Part shown: positions 1-10,030 of the stretch, piece after piece | Numbering within the stretch: position 1 is the first letter of the stretch | Layout of the letters: each line of letters starts with the position of its first letter | NCBI GenBank assembly: GCA_018340805.1 | Contig: JACMZG010001913.1 | Location: forward strand, 41,190,027 to 41,254,026 | Length of the DNA stretch: 64,000 bases | Direction: 5' to 3' | Origin: Microvelia longipes | Taxonomy: Eukaryota; Arthropoda; Insecta; Hemiptera; Veliidae | Notes under the pieces: model-generated | Database searches by the model: none | The model's input: the letters and a program-made list of their open reading frames with translations, nothing else | What the model was told of the DNA's origin: nothing | Program-made: the position numbers and the translations under genes

Positions 1-1386
1 ATGACAAGTGTATAATGCTTACAAGACTATAAACATTGTCAATGACAAGTGTAATAAAGACTAATAAACATTGTCAATGACACTTACAAGACTAATAACA
101 TTGTAATGACAAGTGTATAATGCTTACAAGACTAATAAACATTGGTGTATAATGCTTACAAGACTAATAAACATTGTCAATGACAAGTGTATAATGCTTA
201 CAAGACTATAAACATTGTAATGACAAGTGTATAAACATTAAACATTGTCAATGACAAGTGTATAATGCTTACAGACTAATAAACATTGTCATGACAAGTG
301 TATAATGCTTACAAGACTAATAAACATGTCAATGACAAGTGTATAAATGCTTACAAGACTATAAACATTGTCAATGACAAGTGTATAAAAAGACTAATAA
401 ACCACAAGACTGTGTCTTACAAGACTAATAAACATGACAAGTGTATAATGCTTACAAGACTAATAAACATTGTCAATGACAAGTTATAATGCTTACAAGA
501 CTAATAAACATTGTCAATGACAAGGTAATAACATTGTCAATGACAAGTGTATAATGCTTAATAATAAACATTGTCAATGACAAGTGTATAATGCTTATAA
601 TAATGTCAATGACAGTGTATAATGCTTACAAGACTAATAACATTAATGTGTATAATGCTTACAAGGTTATAAGACAAGACTAATAATTGTCAATGACAAC
701 TTAAAAGACTAATAAACATTGTCAATGACAAGTGTAATGCTTACAAGACTAATTTTTCAATGACAAGTGTATAAACAAGACTAATAACATTTTCAATGCT
801 ACAAGACTAATAAATTGTCAATGACAAGTGTATAATGCTTACAAGACTAATAAACATTGTCAATGACAATGTCTTACAAGACTAATAAACATTGTCAATG
901 ACAGTGTATAATGCTTACAAGACTAATAAACAAATGACAAGTGTATAATGCTTATGTCAATGACAGGTGTATAATCTTACAAGACTAATAACATTGTCAA
1001 TGACAAGTGTATAATGCTTAAAAGACTAATAACATTGTCAATGACAAGTGTATAATGCTTAAAGACTGTCATGACAAGTGTATAATGCTTACAAGACTAA
1101 TAAACATTTCAATGACAAGTGTAATGCTTACAAGGACAAGTGTATAATGCTTACAAGACTAATAAACATTTTCAATGACAAGTGTATAATGCTTACAAGA
1201 CTTAAACATTTCAATGACAAATGTATAATGCTTACAAGACAATAATTGACACGACTAATATTCAATGACAAGTGTATAATGCTTACAAGACTAATAAACA
1301 TTTTCAATGACAAGTGTATAATGCTTACAAGACTAATAAACATTTTCAATGACAAGTGTATAATGCTTACAAGACTAGTGGACATT
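1..1386. repeat. 42-bp tandem satellite (about 30 degenerate units)
   Basis: The stretch is built from a 42-bp unit that starts ATGACAAGTGTATAATGC and ends AAACATTGTCA. Units near 1246-1386 are regular. Many others have lost 1 to 20 bases at apparently random places. The array starts before the window and ends sharply near 1386. The open frames on both strands (for example the minus-strand frame repeating SLVSIIHLSL) are products of the repeat and not genes. The random small deletions could be real divergence or long-read consensus errors. Confidence 0.95.
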
Positions 1387-1915
1387 GCAATCGATTTAAC
1401 TTCCCTCTCAAATCATGTCATCGAGCAATCTCATATATCGAAAATTCGCTAAAGCAATAACACAAACAAATTGTATAATATATATTATATTAATAACTCG
1501 AGGGCAATTGTCTAAGGAAGGAATTTAATTTAATACAACAATGACGTCAATTTCAAAGAAACATTTAAAGATTCTTTCTACTCTATTCAGTAGAACAGTC
1601 CAGTCAATACAAACAAAAGCATTTCAGGATATGGGACAGTTAATTAAACAATTAAATAAAACGAAAAAAAAACCATTTTTTTTGGTGATGGAATAAAAAT
1701 TATTCCATCATAAGCCTTAAAGAAAAAATTAACTCATAACATATAAAATTTTAAGCCTAGGACTTAAAAAATAACTTAATAGAATCAGGTGAATGAACAA
1801 AGTTCAGAAGGAGGGGAGACTTAACACATAAAAGTTTTTATAAAATATTAGAAAAACAAACAGGTTTTTTAGCTACCTACCACTGTAGCCATTCAACTTC
1901 CCAATCTTCTCTATT
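1387..1915. other. AT-rich non-coding stretch
   Basis: I see no gene, clear repeat or RNA in this stretch. It lies between the satellite and a foldback element. Confidence 0.6.
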
Positions 1916-2492
1916 AAACCCCACTGAAAAAAATACTTCGTGTTAGTTCTTCCTTTTTAAACACTTTTTTAAGTCTTTAGATGTCTTTAAGTTAAATTTA
2001 GCCAATAAGTCTTCAGCGATGGCTTTTGACATCCCAAATTGTAGCTTCATATTTTTATCTTTATTAACCATTGATATCATAAATATTTTATAATTGATTG
2101 CTGTTGTTAGACAGTTGTTTAAAAAAAGTTATTGAGTTTTTAGCGAATTTTTTAAGACAAAATAAGCCTATAAGGTTAGGGTTACGGAGAGGGTAGGGGT
2201 GGGGGTTAGATTTTTTGGAAGGAGAGACTAACTAATCAATAATAGATTTTAATTATTTAAAATTAAAACACAAGTTTTAAATTGTGTTAAAGTTTTAAAT
2301 TGAAACTTTAATTCATTATAAATATTTATGGTATCAATGGTTAATAAAGATAAAAATATGAAGCTACAATTTAGGATGTCAAAAAGGCATCGCTGGGGAC
2401 TTTTTGGTTAAATTTAACTTAAAGACATTTTATGACTTAAAAAAGTGTTTAACAAAGAAGAACTAACACGATATATTTTTTTAGTGGGTTTC
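1916..2492. mobile_element. Foldback element with about 170-bp inverted arms
   Basis: The left arm (about 1916-2088) is repeated in reverse complement at about 2316-2492. For example, the left CTTCGTGTTAGTTCTTC returns as GAAGAACTAACACG on the right, and both outer ends share CCCACT next to an A/T run. The roughly 230-bp spacer holds a G-rich run near 2185-2210. There is no coding content; the open frame 2445-2753 crosses the right boundary and is not a gene. Length and structure fit a non-autonomous foldback or MITE-type transposon. No certain target duplication was found. Confidence 0.8.
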
Positions 2493-2789
2493 AATAGGAA
2501 AGATGAAAGTTTGTACAAAAATCAGTCTATCGCTGTAGTTCTGCTATTCGGAAAATATTTTTTTATGACGGCATTAACCAGCTATAATGAATCAGCAAAA
2601 ATTTCGAAAAATCATGAAAAATTGATCGAATTGAGATTGGGCACGCATGTGGCCATGTATAAGACTAACATATGTGCTAAGTTTCATCTCATTATCAGGA
2701 TGAGAACAAATAACACGAAAGAAGTAGTTCAAAAGACTTGTGTACGATTTTGAGAAAAATTGGAAAATAATTTAACTCATTTTGTCTAT

Positions 2790-3215
2790 ATTTTTCAAAG
2801 GAAATGCGCAGTTACCTTTAAAGATAACTGACTGAAGCTAAAAGATAAGTAACTAAGCTTTAAACCAGTGGAAATAATAGTGCGCACTTCTAATTTTAGG
2901 CTTAGTTTTGTATAATCAAGTGGATTATGCACATTTTCTTTGAAAAATACAGACAAAATGAGTTACGAGCAGTGCTTGACAATTGAGTAACTGCTTAGGT
3001 TCTAAAGCATGAACCGGAACCTTAAGCAAGAAATGGGTGGTTAAGCACAGAAAGACGCATTCTAAATGAAATTCGCCCCACAGCGGACCACCGCGCCAGA
3101 ATTATTTATTTCGTAGTTTTAAACTTATGTAATGTATAAAACTATAAAAATTATCTTTCCAACCAGGATTGTTGTTAAGCACGGAAACACGCATCGGCGA
3201 CACCGCGCCAGAATT
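2790..3215 (-). mobile_element. Family C SINE-like repeat, copy 1
   Basis: Read on the minus strand it begins near GGCGCGGTGGTCCGC, continues through a segment containing GAACCTAAGC and GTCAAGCACTGCTC, and runs on to an AAAGGAAATGCGC block. The same order recurs at 47978-48346, 51465-51930 and 15836-16085. The head resembles a Pol III A box, so a tRNA-related SINE is likely, but the box B lies in another part of the family (see 51055). The head module is duplicated here (near 3065-3105 and 3175-3215). Confidence 0.65.
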
Positions 3216-3425
3216 TTTTGATGTACAACAAAATAAGGAACTTATTTACTTACGTCTGACCCCCTAGACGTAGTATGAGATAGAGAAATAGGAGCAAACT
3301 TACCTCTCTTAAACTTTCTTATTTATTACAATTTCACACAATTTAAAAGTTATACAGATCATTTTAATAATCATTCAATGGTATTCACTGCTAAACCTTC
3401 CTAGGGTTATAGCAACATACATACA

Positions 3426-3429
<4 letters not shown>

Positions 3430-3511
<82 letters not shown>
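3430..3511. repeat. (TA)n microsatellite
   Basis: An almost pure alternating TA run of about 80 bases with occasional AA breaks. Confidence 0.97.
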
Positions 3512-3517
<6 letters not shown>

Positions 3518-3869
3518 TAGATTACTATAAATAAATATAAATGAAGATTACTCACGCACTAATCCAGGCTCATCCATGCAAGCTTCCTTACCTAAAAATT
3601 AAAGGTTAAAAATTTTTATAAAAAATGGTAAATATAAAATCTTAAAATAAATAGTATGCAACAGGTGAATATGATAAAATAAAATTGATAAATATCATAA
3701 ATCAGATAATAAGATAAGTTCTAAACATAAAACTCATGTTAAGAACAAGGGTAACCAATTCAAATAATAAGTTTAAATCAACTATATATAATTTTTTAAA
3801 GTAATGTACATAAAATATTAAATGAAGCCACAAAATTTAAACATTTTTTTACTTTTCTTCATTTAAACC

Positions 3870-4800
3870 GTAGGTATAAAGAAAAAGTATTGTGTTTGCA
3901 AAAAAAATCCGGAATGAAACCGGAAGTATCTTTTTCCGGATTATCAGTTTCAGGTGTTTTTAAGGCCTCCTGAGTGGTTTTCTCAAAGTTGTCTGTCTGT
4001 GTGTGTCTGTTATCATCGTAGCTCATTGTGTATTTATGCTAGAGAGTTGAAACTTTGTTATCAGTCACCGTTGTAGTTGTGCTGCGGAATATTTTTTATG
4101 ACATTAATGACTCAACGAAAATATTTAGTACGTTCACACGCACTCTAGATCCGGGATCGTATAGAATACTATGCAATACGGTCAACTAACTTCACGGTTC
4201 TTGCAGCGTATTTGTTTAGTCGATCGAGTGATAACTGATCCCGCCAAAACATGGCGTCTTATATAGAACCTTCACTTTTGGTTATAAGGAAGTTTAAAAC
4301 TAAAAATATATTTAATTAAATTGTGATTTCTTTGCATAATAATAAAGTTACACTAAAAAAAATAATATTCCAAAAGTTATTTAATCAAAAACGGTTATAT
4401 AGAAGTGAAATAAAAGTTCGACGAGAAGGTTATCCGTTAAATACGATCGTCTCTAAAGGTAAACACACAAAAAGACAGCGTATTGGGGGATCCATTTAGA
4501 TTCCATCTCCCTAGTTCTAGCGTATGCGATCGGATCCCCTCCGCATGGTTCATACAGCTTAAATTACCGTATTGAGAGATCGTATCCCATACGATACGCG
4601 GATCTAAAGTGTGTGTGAACGTACTAATTGAAAAATCATAAAACGCGGAAAAATTATGCGAACCGATTGAAATTTGGTACGCATGTAGCCATATATAAGA
4701 TTACTAACATATATGCATCTAATGTAATGAATTGAATTACATTACTTAATTGAAACATAAGTTTCATCTCATTGTCAGCATTAGTTGACTTGTCAACGTT
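3870..4800 (+). repeat. Family A dispersed repeat, copy 1 (split by a MITE)
   Basis: Family A is a roughly 400-bp non-coding repeat with about a dozen full or partial copies in this window. In the forward direction its landmarks are a GTATAAA-GAAAAGTATTG start, AAACCGGAA, TCCGTTTCAGGTG, CTCCTGAGTGGTTTT, a GTGTGTCTGTTATCATCG block, TTATGCTAGAGAGTTGAAAC, a run near ATGACGTCATTAA, and a tail with TTTCATCTCATTATCAGC. This copy runs 3870-4125, is interrupted by the element at 4128-4624, and resumes at about 4627 with the expected AAAAATCATAAAACG block. Confidence 0.85.
4128..4624 (+). mobile_element. 497-bp TA-flanked MITE (Tc1/mariner-type), copy 1
   Basis: The element starts GTACGTTCACAC and ends GTGTGAACGTAC, with TA on both sides (4126-4127 and 4625-4626). 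A second nearly full copy lies at 56179-56674 in the opposite orientation. It sits inside a family A repeat, so it inserted later. It contains no transposase. Tc1/mariner-type elements duplicate TA, which supports that class, but the TIR alone does not prove it. Confidence 0.88.
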
Positions 4801-5113
4801 TTTTTAAAATATTGTAAAAAATTATTTAAATAATTTAATTTAGTTTAAATTTAGTAAAAAACGTATATCTTTACTTAATAAATAAGTACACAAAGCTTCG
4901 TTTCAATAAGACAAGTATATCCATAACTTTTAGTGGATCATTAAAGTTAAGCAGCATTTTTTTTTTTTTAAATAATATATCCTTTTATTTTAGTTAAAAA
5001 ACAAAATCAAAACAGATTAAAATACAAAATCAAATTTTGGTATTTTGTGCCATAACATTGGATTATTCACCACATTAAGGCATTAGCCTTGTGCTGAGGT
5101 GAATAGTCTATAG

Positions 5114-6036
5114 CAGCCCGCCCTTTCCAACCCTTCGCGACCAGATTGGGTCGCGAACGAAATTTTTTGGTCGCGAACGAAATTTTTTGGGTCGCCAATT
5201 TTTTATTATTAACTACCAAAAAATGACAAAGATTTATGTGAAAAGATTATTATAAGCAAAAACAGATTTGCTTGAACAGATATTATTTTTAGAAATTGAT
5301 AATACTTTAAACATACGATAACAAAAGAAGCCGCGGCCAAAACATTTCTTAGAAGTCCTTTAACGACAGAGGCACCCGTCTTTATCTAATTCTTGCTAAC
5401 TTTGATGGATTGTTAAACCTGTTATAATACTGTGTTTAACAGTTTCTTATTACTTCTTTTAAAGGTTCGGGTTATCAAAACTATAATGTTCAATTATACG
5501 TGAATTTGGTTCTAACAAACATCTACGTAGTTTAATATCGCGTACAAGTTTTTTAGTTATAATTGTTTCATCAGTTCATTTATTTTATAGTTTTGCGTTT
5601 TAATTAAAGTAGTGAAATGAATAAATAAAACACGACTTATTAGTGGAAAACCAACAGCAACAAATTAGTCATTGATATCATACATATTTTATTTTTTTAT
5701 TTTATTTTTTTTACTATAATCATTATTTGATTTTATCCTATAAATAATAAATGCTTATTTTTATATTTAATTTAATTTTTTTATTTTTATATTTTATTGC
5801 TATTATATAATTATATAATATACTTCTTTTGAACTCCAATTAGTGTGCAGTTTTCTATTTAAGTATAAAAACCTCATGAAAATTATGATTTGACGATATC
5901 CGTAGGGTCATAACTAGTTCGGCAATAAATAAAAACGCCTGCAATTTGCAGTTTATGCAAAATAAATGAATTTGGGTCGCCAAACTTAAGAAAGCAAATT
6001 ATAGGGTCGCGGTACTGAAAAGGTTGAGAAACGCTG
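5114..6036 (+). mobile_element. Non-autonomous hAT element with 8-bp target duplication
   Basis: The left end reads CAGCCCGCCCTTTCC and the right end, in reverse complement, reads CAGCGTTTCTCAACC. Both ends continue into a GGGTCGC-type block. The octamer GTCTATAG is present at 5106-5113 and again at 6037-6044. CAG-type terminal repeats with an 8-bp duplication define hAT elements, and the CAGCGTTTCTCAACC terminus is typical of the Buster-like branch. The interior (923 bp) is AT-rich with no usable ORF. It interrupts a family B repeat. Confidence 0.92.
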
Positions 6037-6044
6037 GTCTATAG

Positions 6045-6300
6045 TCTGCCTTTATATCTAATAAAAAAAGAAATTGAGCCAGACCAGTGATTTATGGGTG
6101 ACCGCTGAGAATAAATCGGATGCATTCACTATCTAAGGACGAGCAAAGCGAGTCCGAACACATGTTGCAGTATAAATTTAGCGAATAGTATATTCTGAGG
6201 ACTTGTGAAGCGAGTCCGAAGCAGGGAGGATGAGAGTTGTGAATTTGACGTAATGAGGAAAAGTTCCGAGGTACCCCGGACCCGACTATTTTAATTCATA
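6045..6300 (+). repeat. Family B dispersed repeat, copy 1
   Basis: Family B landmarks are GGTGACCGCTGAGAAT, one or two GAGGACGAGCGAAGCGAG blocks, and AATGAGGAAAAGTTCCGAGG followed by a TACCCCG run. Other copies are at 17600-17810, 41005-41150, 47100-47305 and 50285-50440. The left part of this copy lies before the hAT insertion (about 5040-5113). Confidence 0.75.
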
Positions 6301-7165
6301 AGGTCAAAAGTGAAAAATAAATAGATTTAAAAGAAGACAATTACAACAACATAATCGTGTGCGCAAATGAAAATGTAATAAGTAATATATATTCATCACC
6401 AGTACCTTATTAAATAATTACCAATATTACTAATATAGCTTTACAATGGAAACTGCTGACCGATACTATAATGTGTTAATTAAATTAATGCAGGCTGTTA
6501 AACAATTTGATTAAATTAATGCGAACTTTGTTTACATGAATTTTTGAATAAAATTAAGACTTAAAGACAGAAGTAAGATATTATAATACACATATTAACT
6601 TCTATAATAAAAATTTAGGAACTAAAAAAAAATAATTAAAAAATGAAACACACACGAAATAAAAACATAAATGAGTTTGACGAGTTAAAATAGTCTCATT
6701 GAACTCTAGCAATAAATAGAATACGTATTACAAAATTCAAATTGAATTCCTTGACCTTATACCGTTCATTGCTTCAGAAATAACTAATTTTCAAGGTTAC
6801 AATATAAAATTCAATATTTAGACAAACACAACCAAAAATCTAGACACGTGGTTATAAACATTTCCGCGATTCCTAAATAAATAACTGTGCTAATTAATTA
6901 CATTAATTAAAAAAAACTTATTCTAATGGATGTAAATAAAAGTCCATCCGTAAATAAATTCGAACCAATGTAATGACAAAACTACCTTTCAACTCGATAC
7001 AGATCACTAAACAGCAAATTGCGTTTTGATTTGGCTTGATTAAAAATTGAATTGGCTCTTATATCAATTTTGTTTATTAAAATTGGAATTTTATTAAATA
7101 TTGGCTCTTAACCAATCACCTGCACCACTGGAACAATTCCTCTGGCATGAGCCACAATAATAGTT
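6301..7165. other. AT-rich non-coding stretch
   Basis: No gene, RNA or clear repeat seen. Confidence 0.55.
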
Positions 7166-7169
7166 ATTT

Positions 7170-7900
7170 GTGTAACTAGGCAGGAAAATGAAATATTACT
7201 GACTAGTATCGAAGTTAGCCCCCGAGCCGAAGGCGAGGGTGTGCTATCTTAATTACCTGAAGAGGCAGGTAATTTTAATTTTGCATAATCAAAACTAGCA
7301 TTGTTGAAAAACTTATTACGATCGTATAATGTTTAAATTTTCTTTGACTGATATTACAGATCTTATTATCGAGAAAGTTAATCACAGAGTAGCGCTCGAT
7401 TTTGTGTTTGACAGTTCTTTTAAATACGCTAACACAATGGTTTCACTTACATTCTTTACTTATTTCTCTGAGCACTATTCTTTGAACACTTCATATGCTT
7501 TGAGATACCTACTTCCTGATTTGCCGGGTAGAAGGCTCTCTTTGGCATTTGTAACTATTTCCAAAACATCCGGCGGGGTATGTTCGAAAAGTTCGTCTAT
7601 AACTTCGACGATATTCATCACAAAACGCTATAGAACCGCTATAGAATAAACTAACTTTTAAACTGTATTAAATACGGGTTCGTATGATAAAAGTAGTGAA
7701 TGATTCGACAAAAAAAAGATGTTACAATAAACCCAAAACAAAGTGTTGCCTATAATATAATCAATAACATTTATTTCTAATTAAAGATTTACAGTACAAA
7801 TTGTTTTATTTTAATGTTAATTAGTTAAATAATGTAATTATTCATTATATAAATCATTAAATAGATACAATAGGCTTTTTATTATTAACTAATCATGTTT
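7170..7900 (-). mobile_element. Recombinase-bearing dispersed repeat, copy 1
   Basis: About 730 bp that align along their length with 55040-55880. Shared landmarks are CCCCCGAGCCGAAGGCGAGG, GTGTGCTATCT, CATTGTTGAAAAACTTATTACG and the coding relic described at 7329-7618. The hairpin ATTACCTG-AAGAG-CAGGTAAT lies at about 7251-7273. The extra 96 bases between the cassette and the coding relic at the 55-kb locus are absent here. I call it a non-autonomous element because it is multi-copy and its gene is broken. Confidence 0.7.
7329..7618 (-). pseudogene. Tyrosine-recombinase-like N-terminal domain, broken (copy 1)
   Basis: Reading down from the ATG at 7618 the frame gives MNIVEVIDELFEHTPPD, then AKESLLPGKS, then a YLKAYEVFKE segment ending at a TAG (7475-7477). 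Beyond that stop it continues in frame as VKNVSE, then YLKELSNTKSS and SVKENLNI, with a second stop (TAA) and a third (TGA) where copy 2 has Trp. The pattern of a KS..Y...Y..F segment followed by a YL.ELS segment fits the helical core-binding half of eukaryotic tyrosine recombinase-like proteins that are abundant in insect genomes. The catalytic R-H-R-Y half is not present. The frame on the opposite strand (MFKFSLTD...) is its shadow. Confidence 0.72.
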
Positions 7901-7919
7901 ACAAAATTTATCTATTAAC

Positions 7920-8085
7920 TTTCTTTACCTGCATAGGCAGGGGCGGCTGGGAAATGCTACTTTCCTGCCTAGGCAGGTAAAGTGCAGTTATTCATAACTA
8001 ATTACCAGCCGATCTGGGAAATGCTACTTTCTCGCCTAAAATTAGTTCAGTAATGCTTCATTTTCCTGCCGTGAGCAGATAAACT
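7920..8085. repeat. GGCAGG hairpin modules
   Basis: Two related pieces contain TTACCTGCATAGGCAGG and CCTGCCTAGGCAGGTAAAG, each self-complementary around CCTGCC/GGCAGG, together with GGGAAATGCTACTTTC repeated at 7950-7966 and 8018-8033. Similar modules flank the recombinase relic at 55.1 kb and appear at 40.5 kb. They sit directly between a recombinase relic and a LINE relic. No function is visible. Confidence 0.5.
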
Positions 8086-8086
8086 T

Positions 8087-8410
8087 ATATTAAAAGGACC
8101 CATCCCCAAAGTAACTCAGGACCTCCTCAGTCTAAGCAGAAGGGGCCTTAGAACAGTAACTGGACTACTGACTGGTCACTGTCACTTCCGAAAATACCTC
8201 CTCACCATTGGTATATTTAAAGATAAACCAGTGTGTGTGCTTTATAAATCGGAAACCGAAACTGCCTCTCACATATTTCTGAGAAGAGAAGACCGAACTT
8301 TTCAAAGGTTCTCCAACTTTGTTAGCAGCACTCTCACTAAGTTTGACTCTACCAATGAATCACTGGTCAAAAAGATCCTAGACCTAGTCCGGGGAAAAGG
8401 ATTATTCTGA
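8087..8410 (+). pseudogene. LINE ORF2 C-terminal fragment (jockey-type)
   Basis: An open frame ending at TGA (8408-8410) encodes a segment with LRTVTGLLTGHCHFRKYL, then GIFKDKPVCVLYKSETETASH and a final LVKKILDLVRGKGLF. The L-T-G-H-x-x-x-x-x-Y/H-L motif followed by a Cys-containing stretch and E-T-x-x-H is the usual end of the reverse-transcriptase polyprotein of jockey- and I-type non-LTR retrotransposons. One Cys of the final zinc-like motif is a Tyr here. The 5' part of the element is missing, as expected of 5'-truncated LINE copies. The degenerate ORF1 at 62953 is of a compatible clade but need not be the same family. Confidence 0.82.
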
Positions 8411-8500
8411 CCTGGACCAATTGAGGGGATTGTACAATAGACTTCCAGTCGCAGTGCAAATGGGGTCTATCCTCGACTTCAACCCCAATCTTTAATAGTA
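8411..8500 (+). other. LINE 3' UTR remnant
   Basis: Directly after the ORF2 stop come TGAGGGGATTGTACAATAG and a GTCGCAGTGCAAATGGGG block, a type of 3' UTR often seen behind jockey-type ORF2 in insects. No poly(A) tail is obvious before the sequence becomes AT-rich. Confidence 0.55.
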
Positions 8501-8639
8501 GTAGCATTATGACTCAATACTTAATTTTTCAAAGTAAATGCACAAAAATATTTAAATTTAAACATTAACAAAGTTTTAAATTAGAGCAAATAATTCTCTG
8601 CACTGCAAATTTTAAAAGCGGAAGCATAGTTTCATTGAA

Positions 8640-9003
8640 ATCGGATCAACGATATAATATATATGGCTACGTACGTGCTAAATCTCAGACCGAACGCATC
8701 ATTTTCCGTTTTATGATTTTTTGACATTTTTGCGGAATAATGACGTCGTAAAAATATTTTCTGAATACCACAACTACAGCGGGATACTGATTCCTGTACA
8801 AAGATTTAACTCTCTAGCATAAATACACTGGGAGCTATACGATGATAACAAACAAACACACATACAGACATCCAACTTTGTGAAAACTACTCAGGAGGCC
8901 TTAAAAACACCTGAAACGGATAATTCCGTTTTCATCCCAGTTTCGGATTTTTTTGCAGACACAATACTTTTTCCTATATACCTACGGTATAAATGAGAAA
9001 AAA
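8640..9003 (-). repeat. Family A dispersed repeat, copy 2
   Basis: Reverse orientation. All landmarks are present, including TCTCTAGCATAAATACACTG, CTCAGGAGGCCTTAAAAACAC and CTACGGTATAAATGAG. It is one of the most complete copies. Confidence 0.88.
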
Positions 9004-9950
9004 AAATAAAAATTAATAACTTTGTAAATATGTTACAAATTAATAAATTTGAAGTATTTAATATATAAATGTAAATAGGGATCTTATAAGCAAGTCAGTC
9101 ATGGTTCAGACATTACTATGATTATAACCAAGTTATTATTTAACATTGATAACTTAAAAATTGTTTTACTATCAAAATGAAGCGCTCAATAGCGCTTAGA
9201 TTTTAATTAAGACTAAGACAGACTTTTACTGATAGGAAGTAAAAGATTAGTTTGCATAGCTAGGCTTAGTAAAATAATTTTTTTAATCAATGCTTTAAAA
9301 ATTTGCTATGATTATTGAACTCTTAAAGTGACTACTTCACAGCCTTGCGCGGAAAAAATAACTTTACTACAATATTTGTTTTAAGAATGATATGATAAAG
9401 TCATATCACATAATAATAATATAAACATTGGGTAGGGGGAATCGATTGAATACCCCTCTAGAAGAAAGGGGCACCTAATAACACTGGAAGGTCCCCCCCC
9501 CCTAGAGGGGGATCGGGAAGCGCAGGCGCGAGACCTTGAAATCCAAAAATAAATTCTTACAAACTCGTAGCAACATTTAGGAGGGGGTTACACGGTCGAA
9601 TCTGGCTCGGGTCGGAGTCCCCAGACAGCAAAAATATTTTACTTACTGTAGAAATCAGGTTGTCCACATTAATCTAATAAACGACCAGCACTGAGGCCGA
9701 TATTGATGAATCATTTTATTTATCAGTGTATAAAAGTAATATGTAAAAAGAATATTCAGTAACTTTACTTAATAAAGAATTTCGTGTACAGAATCACTTA
9801 AGTTTAAGAGTGACAATTAAATAGGAGAGAAATAATTAAATGTTGCCAATTTTCTTGAAAATTTTGCTGACTCAGCAAACCGGTAATGACGTCACAACAA
9901 CCTGGTTTCAATAGGATTATTAAAAAATATTAAAATCTTTGATTCATTTG
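9004..9950. other. Non-coding stretch with a GC-richer island
   Basis: Mostly AT-rich. The part 9437-9640 stands out as GC-richer, with CCCCTCTAGAAGAAAGGGG and CCCCTAGAGGGGGATCG, both partly self-complementary, and CGGGTCGGAGTCCCCAGACAG. I recognise no family there. Confidence 0.5.
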
Positions 9951-9959
9951 ATTAAAACA

Positions 9960-10030
9960 TATTTATCCGTTAGGAAGGTTCGACTCCCGCCATGACGCCG
10001 ATTCTATAAGCGAATATTTTCCAAAGGAAA
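9960..10030 (+). ncRNA. tRNA-like box B fragment of family C
   Basis: The sequence AGGTTCGACTCCCGCCATG is a strong Pol III B-box match, followed by GACGCCG and then TCCAAAGGAAATTC. The same B-box segment (minus strand) is at about 48030 and 51095. There is no full cloverleaf, so this is a SINE fragment and not a tRNA gene. Confidence 0.55.

Noticed and set aside
1128..1452. Open frames repeating SLVSIIHLSL or MLTRLINIFNDKC
   Set aside because: They are translations of the 42-bp satellite; the period is a multiple of three, so frames stay open without coding.
2160..2215. Telomere-like TTAGGGTTA text
   Set aside because: A single GGTTAGGGTTACGG occurrence with no tandem TTAGG or TTAGGG units.
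7329..7649. Plus-strand 106-aa frame MFKFSLTD... and its relative at 55349
   Set aside because: It looks conserved between two loci, but the minus strand carries the recognisable recombinase text, so this is its antisense shadow.
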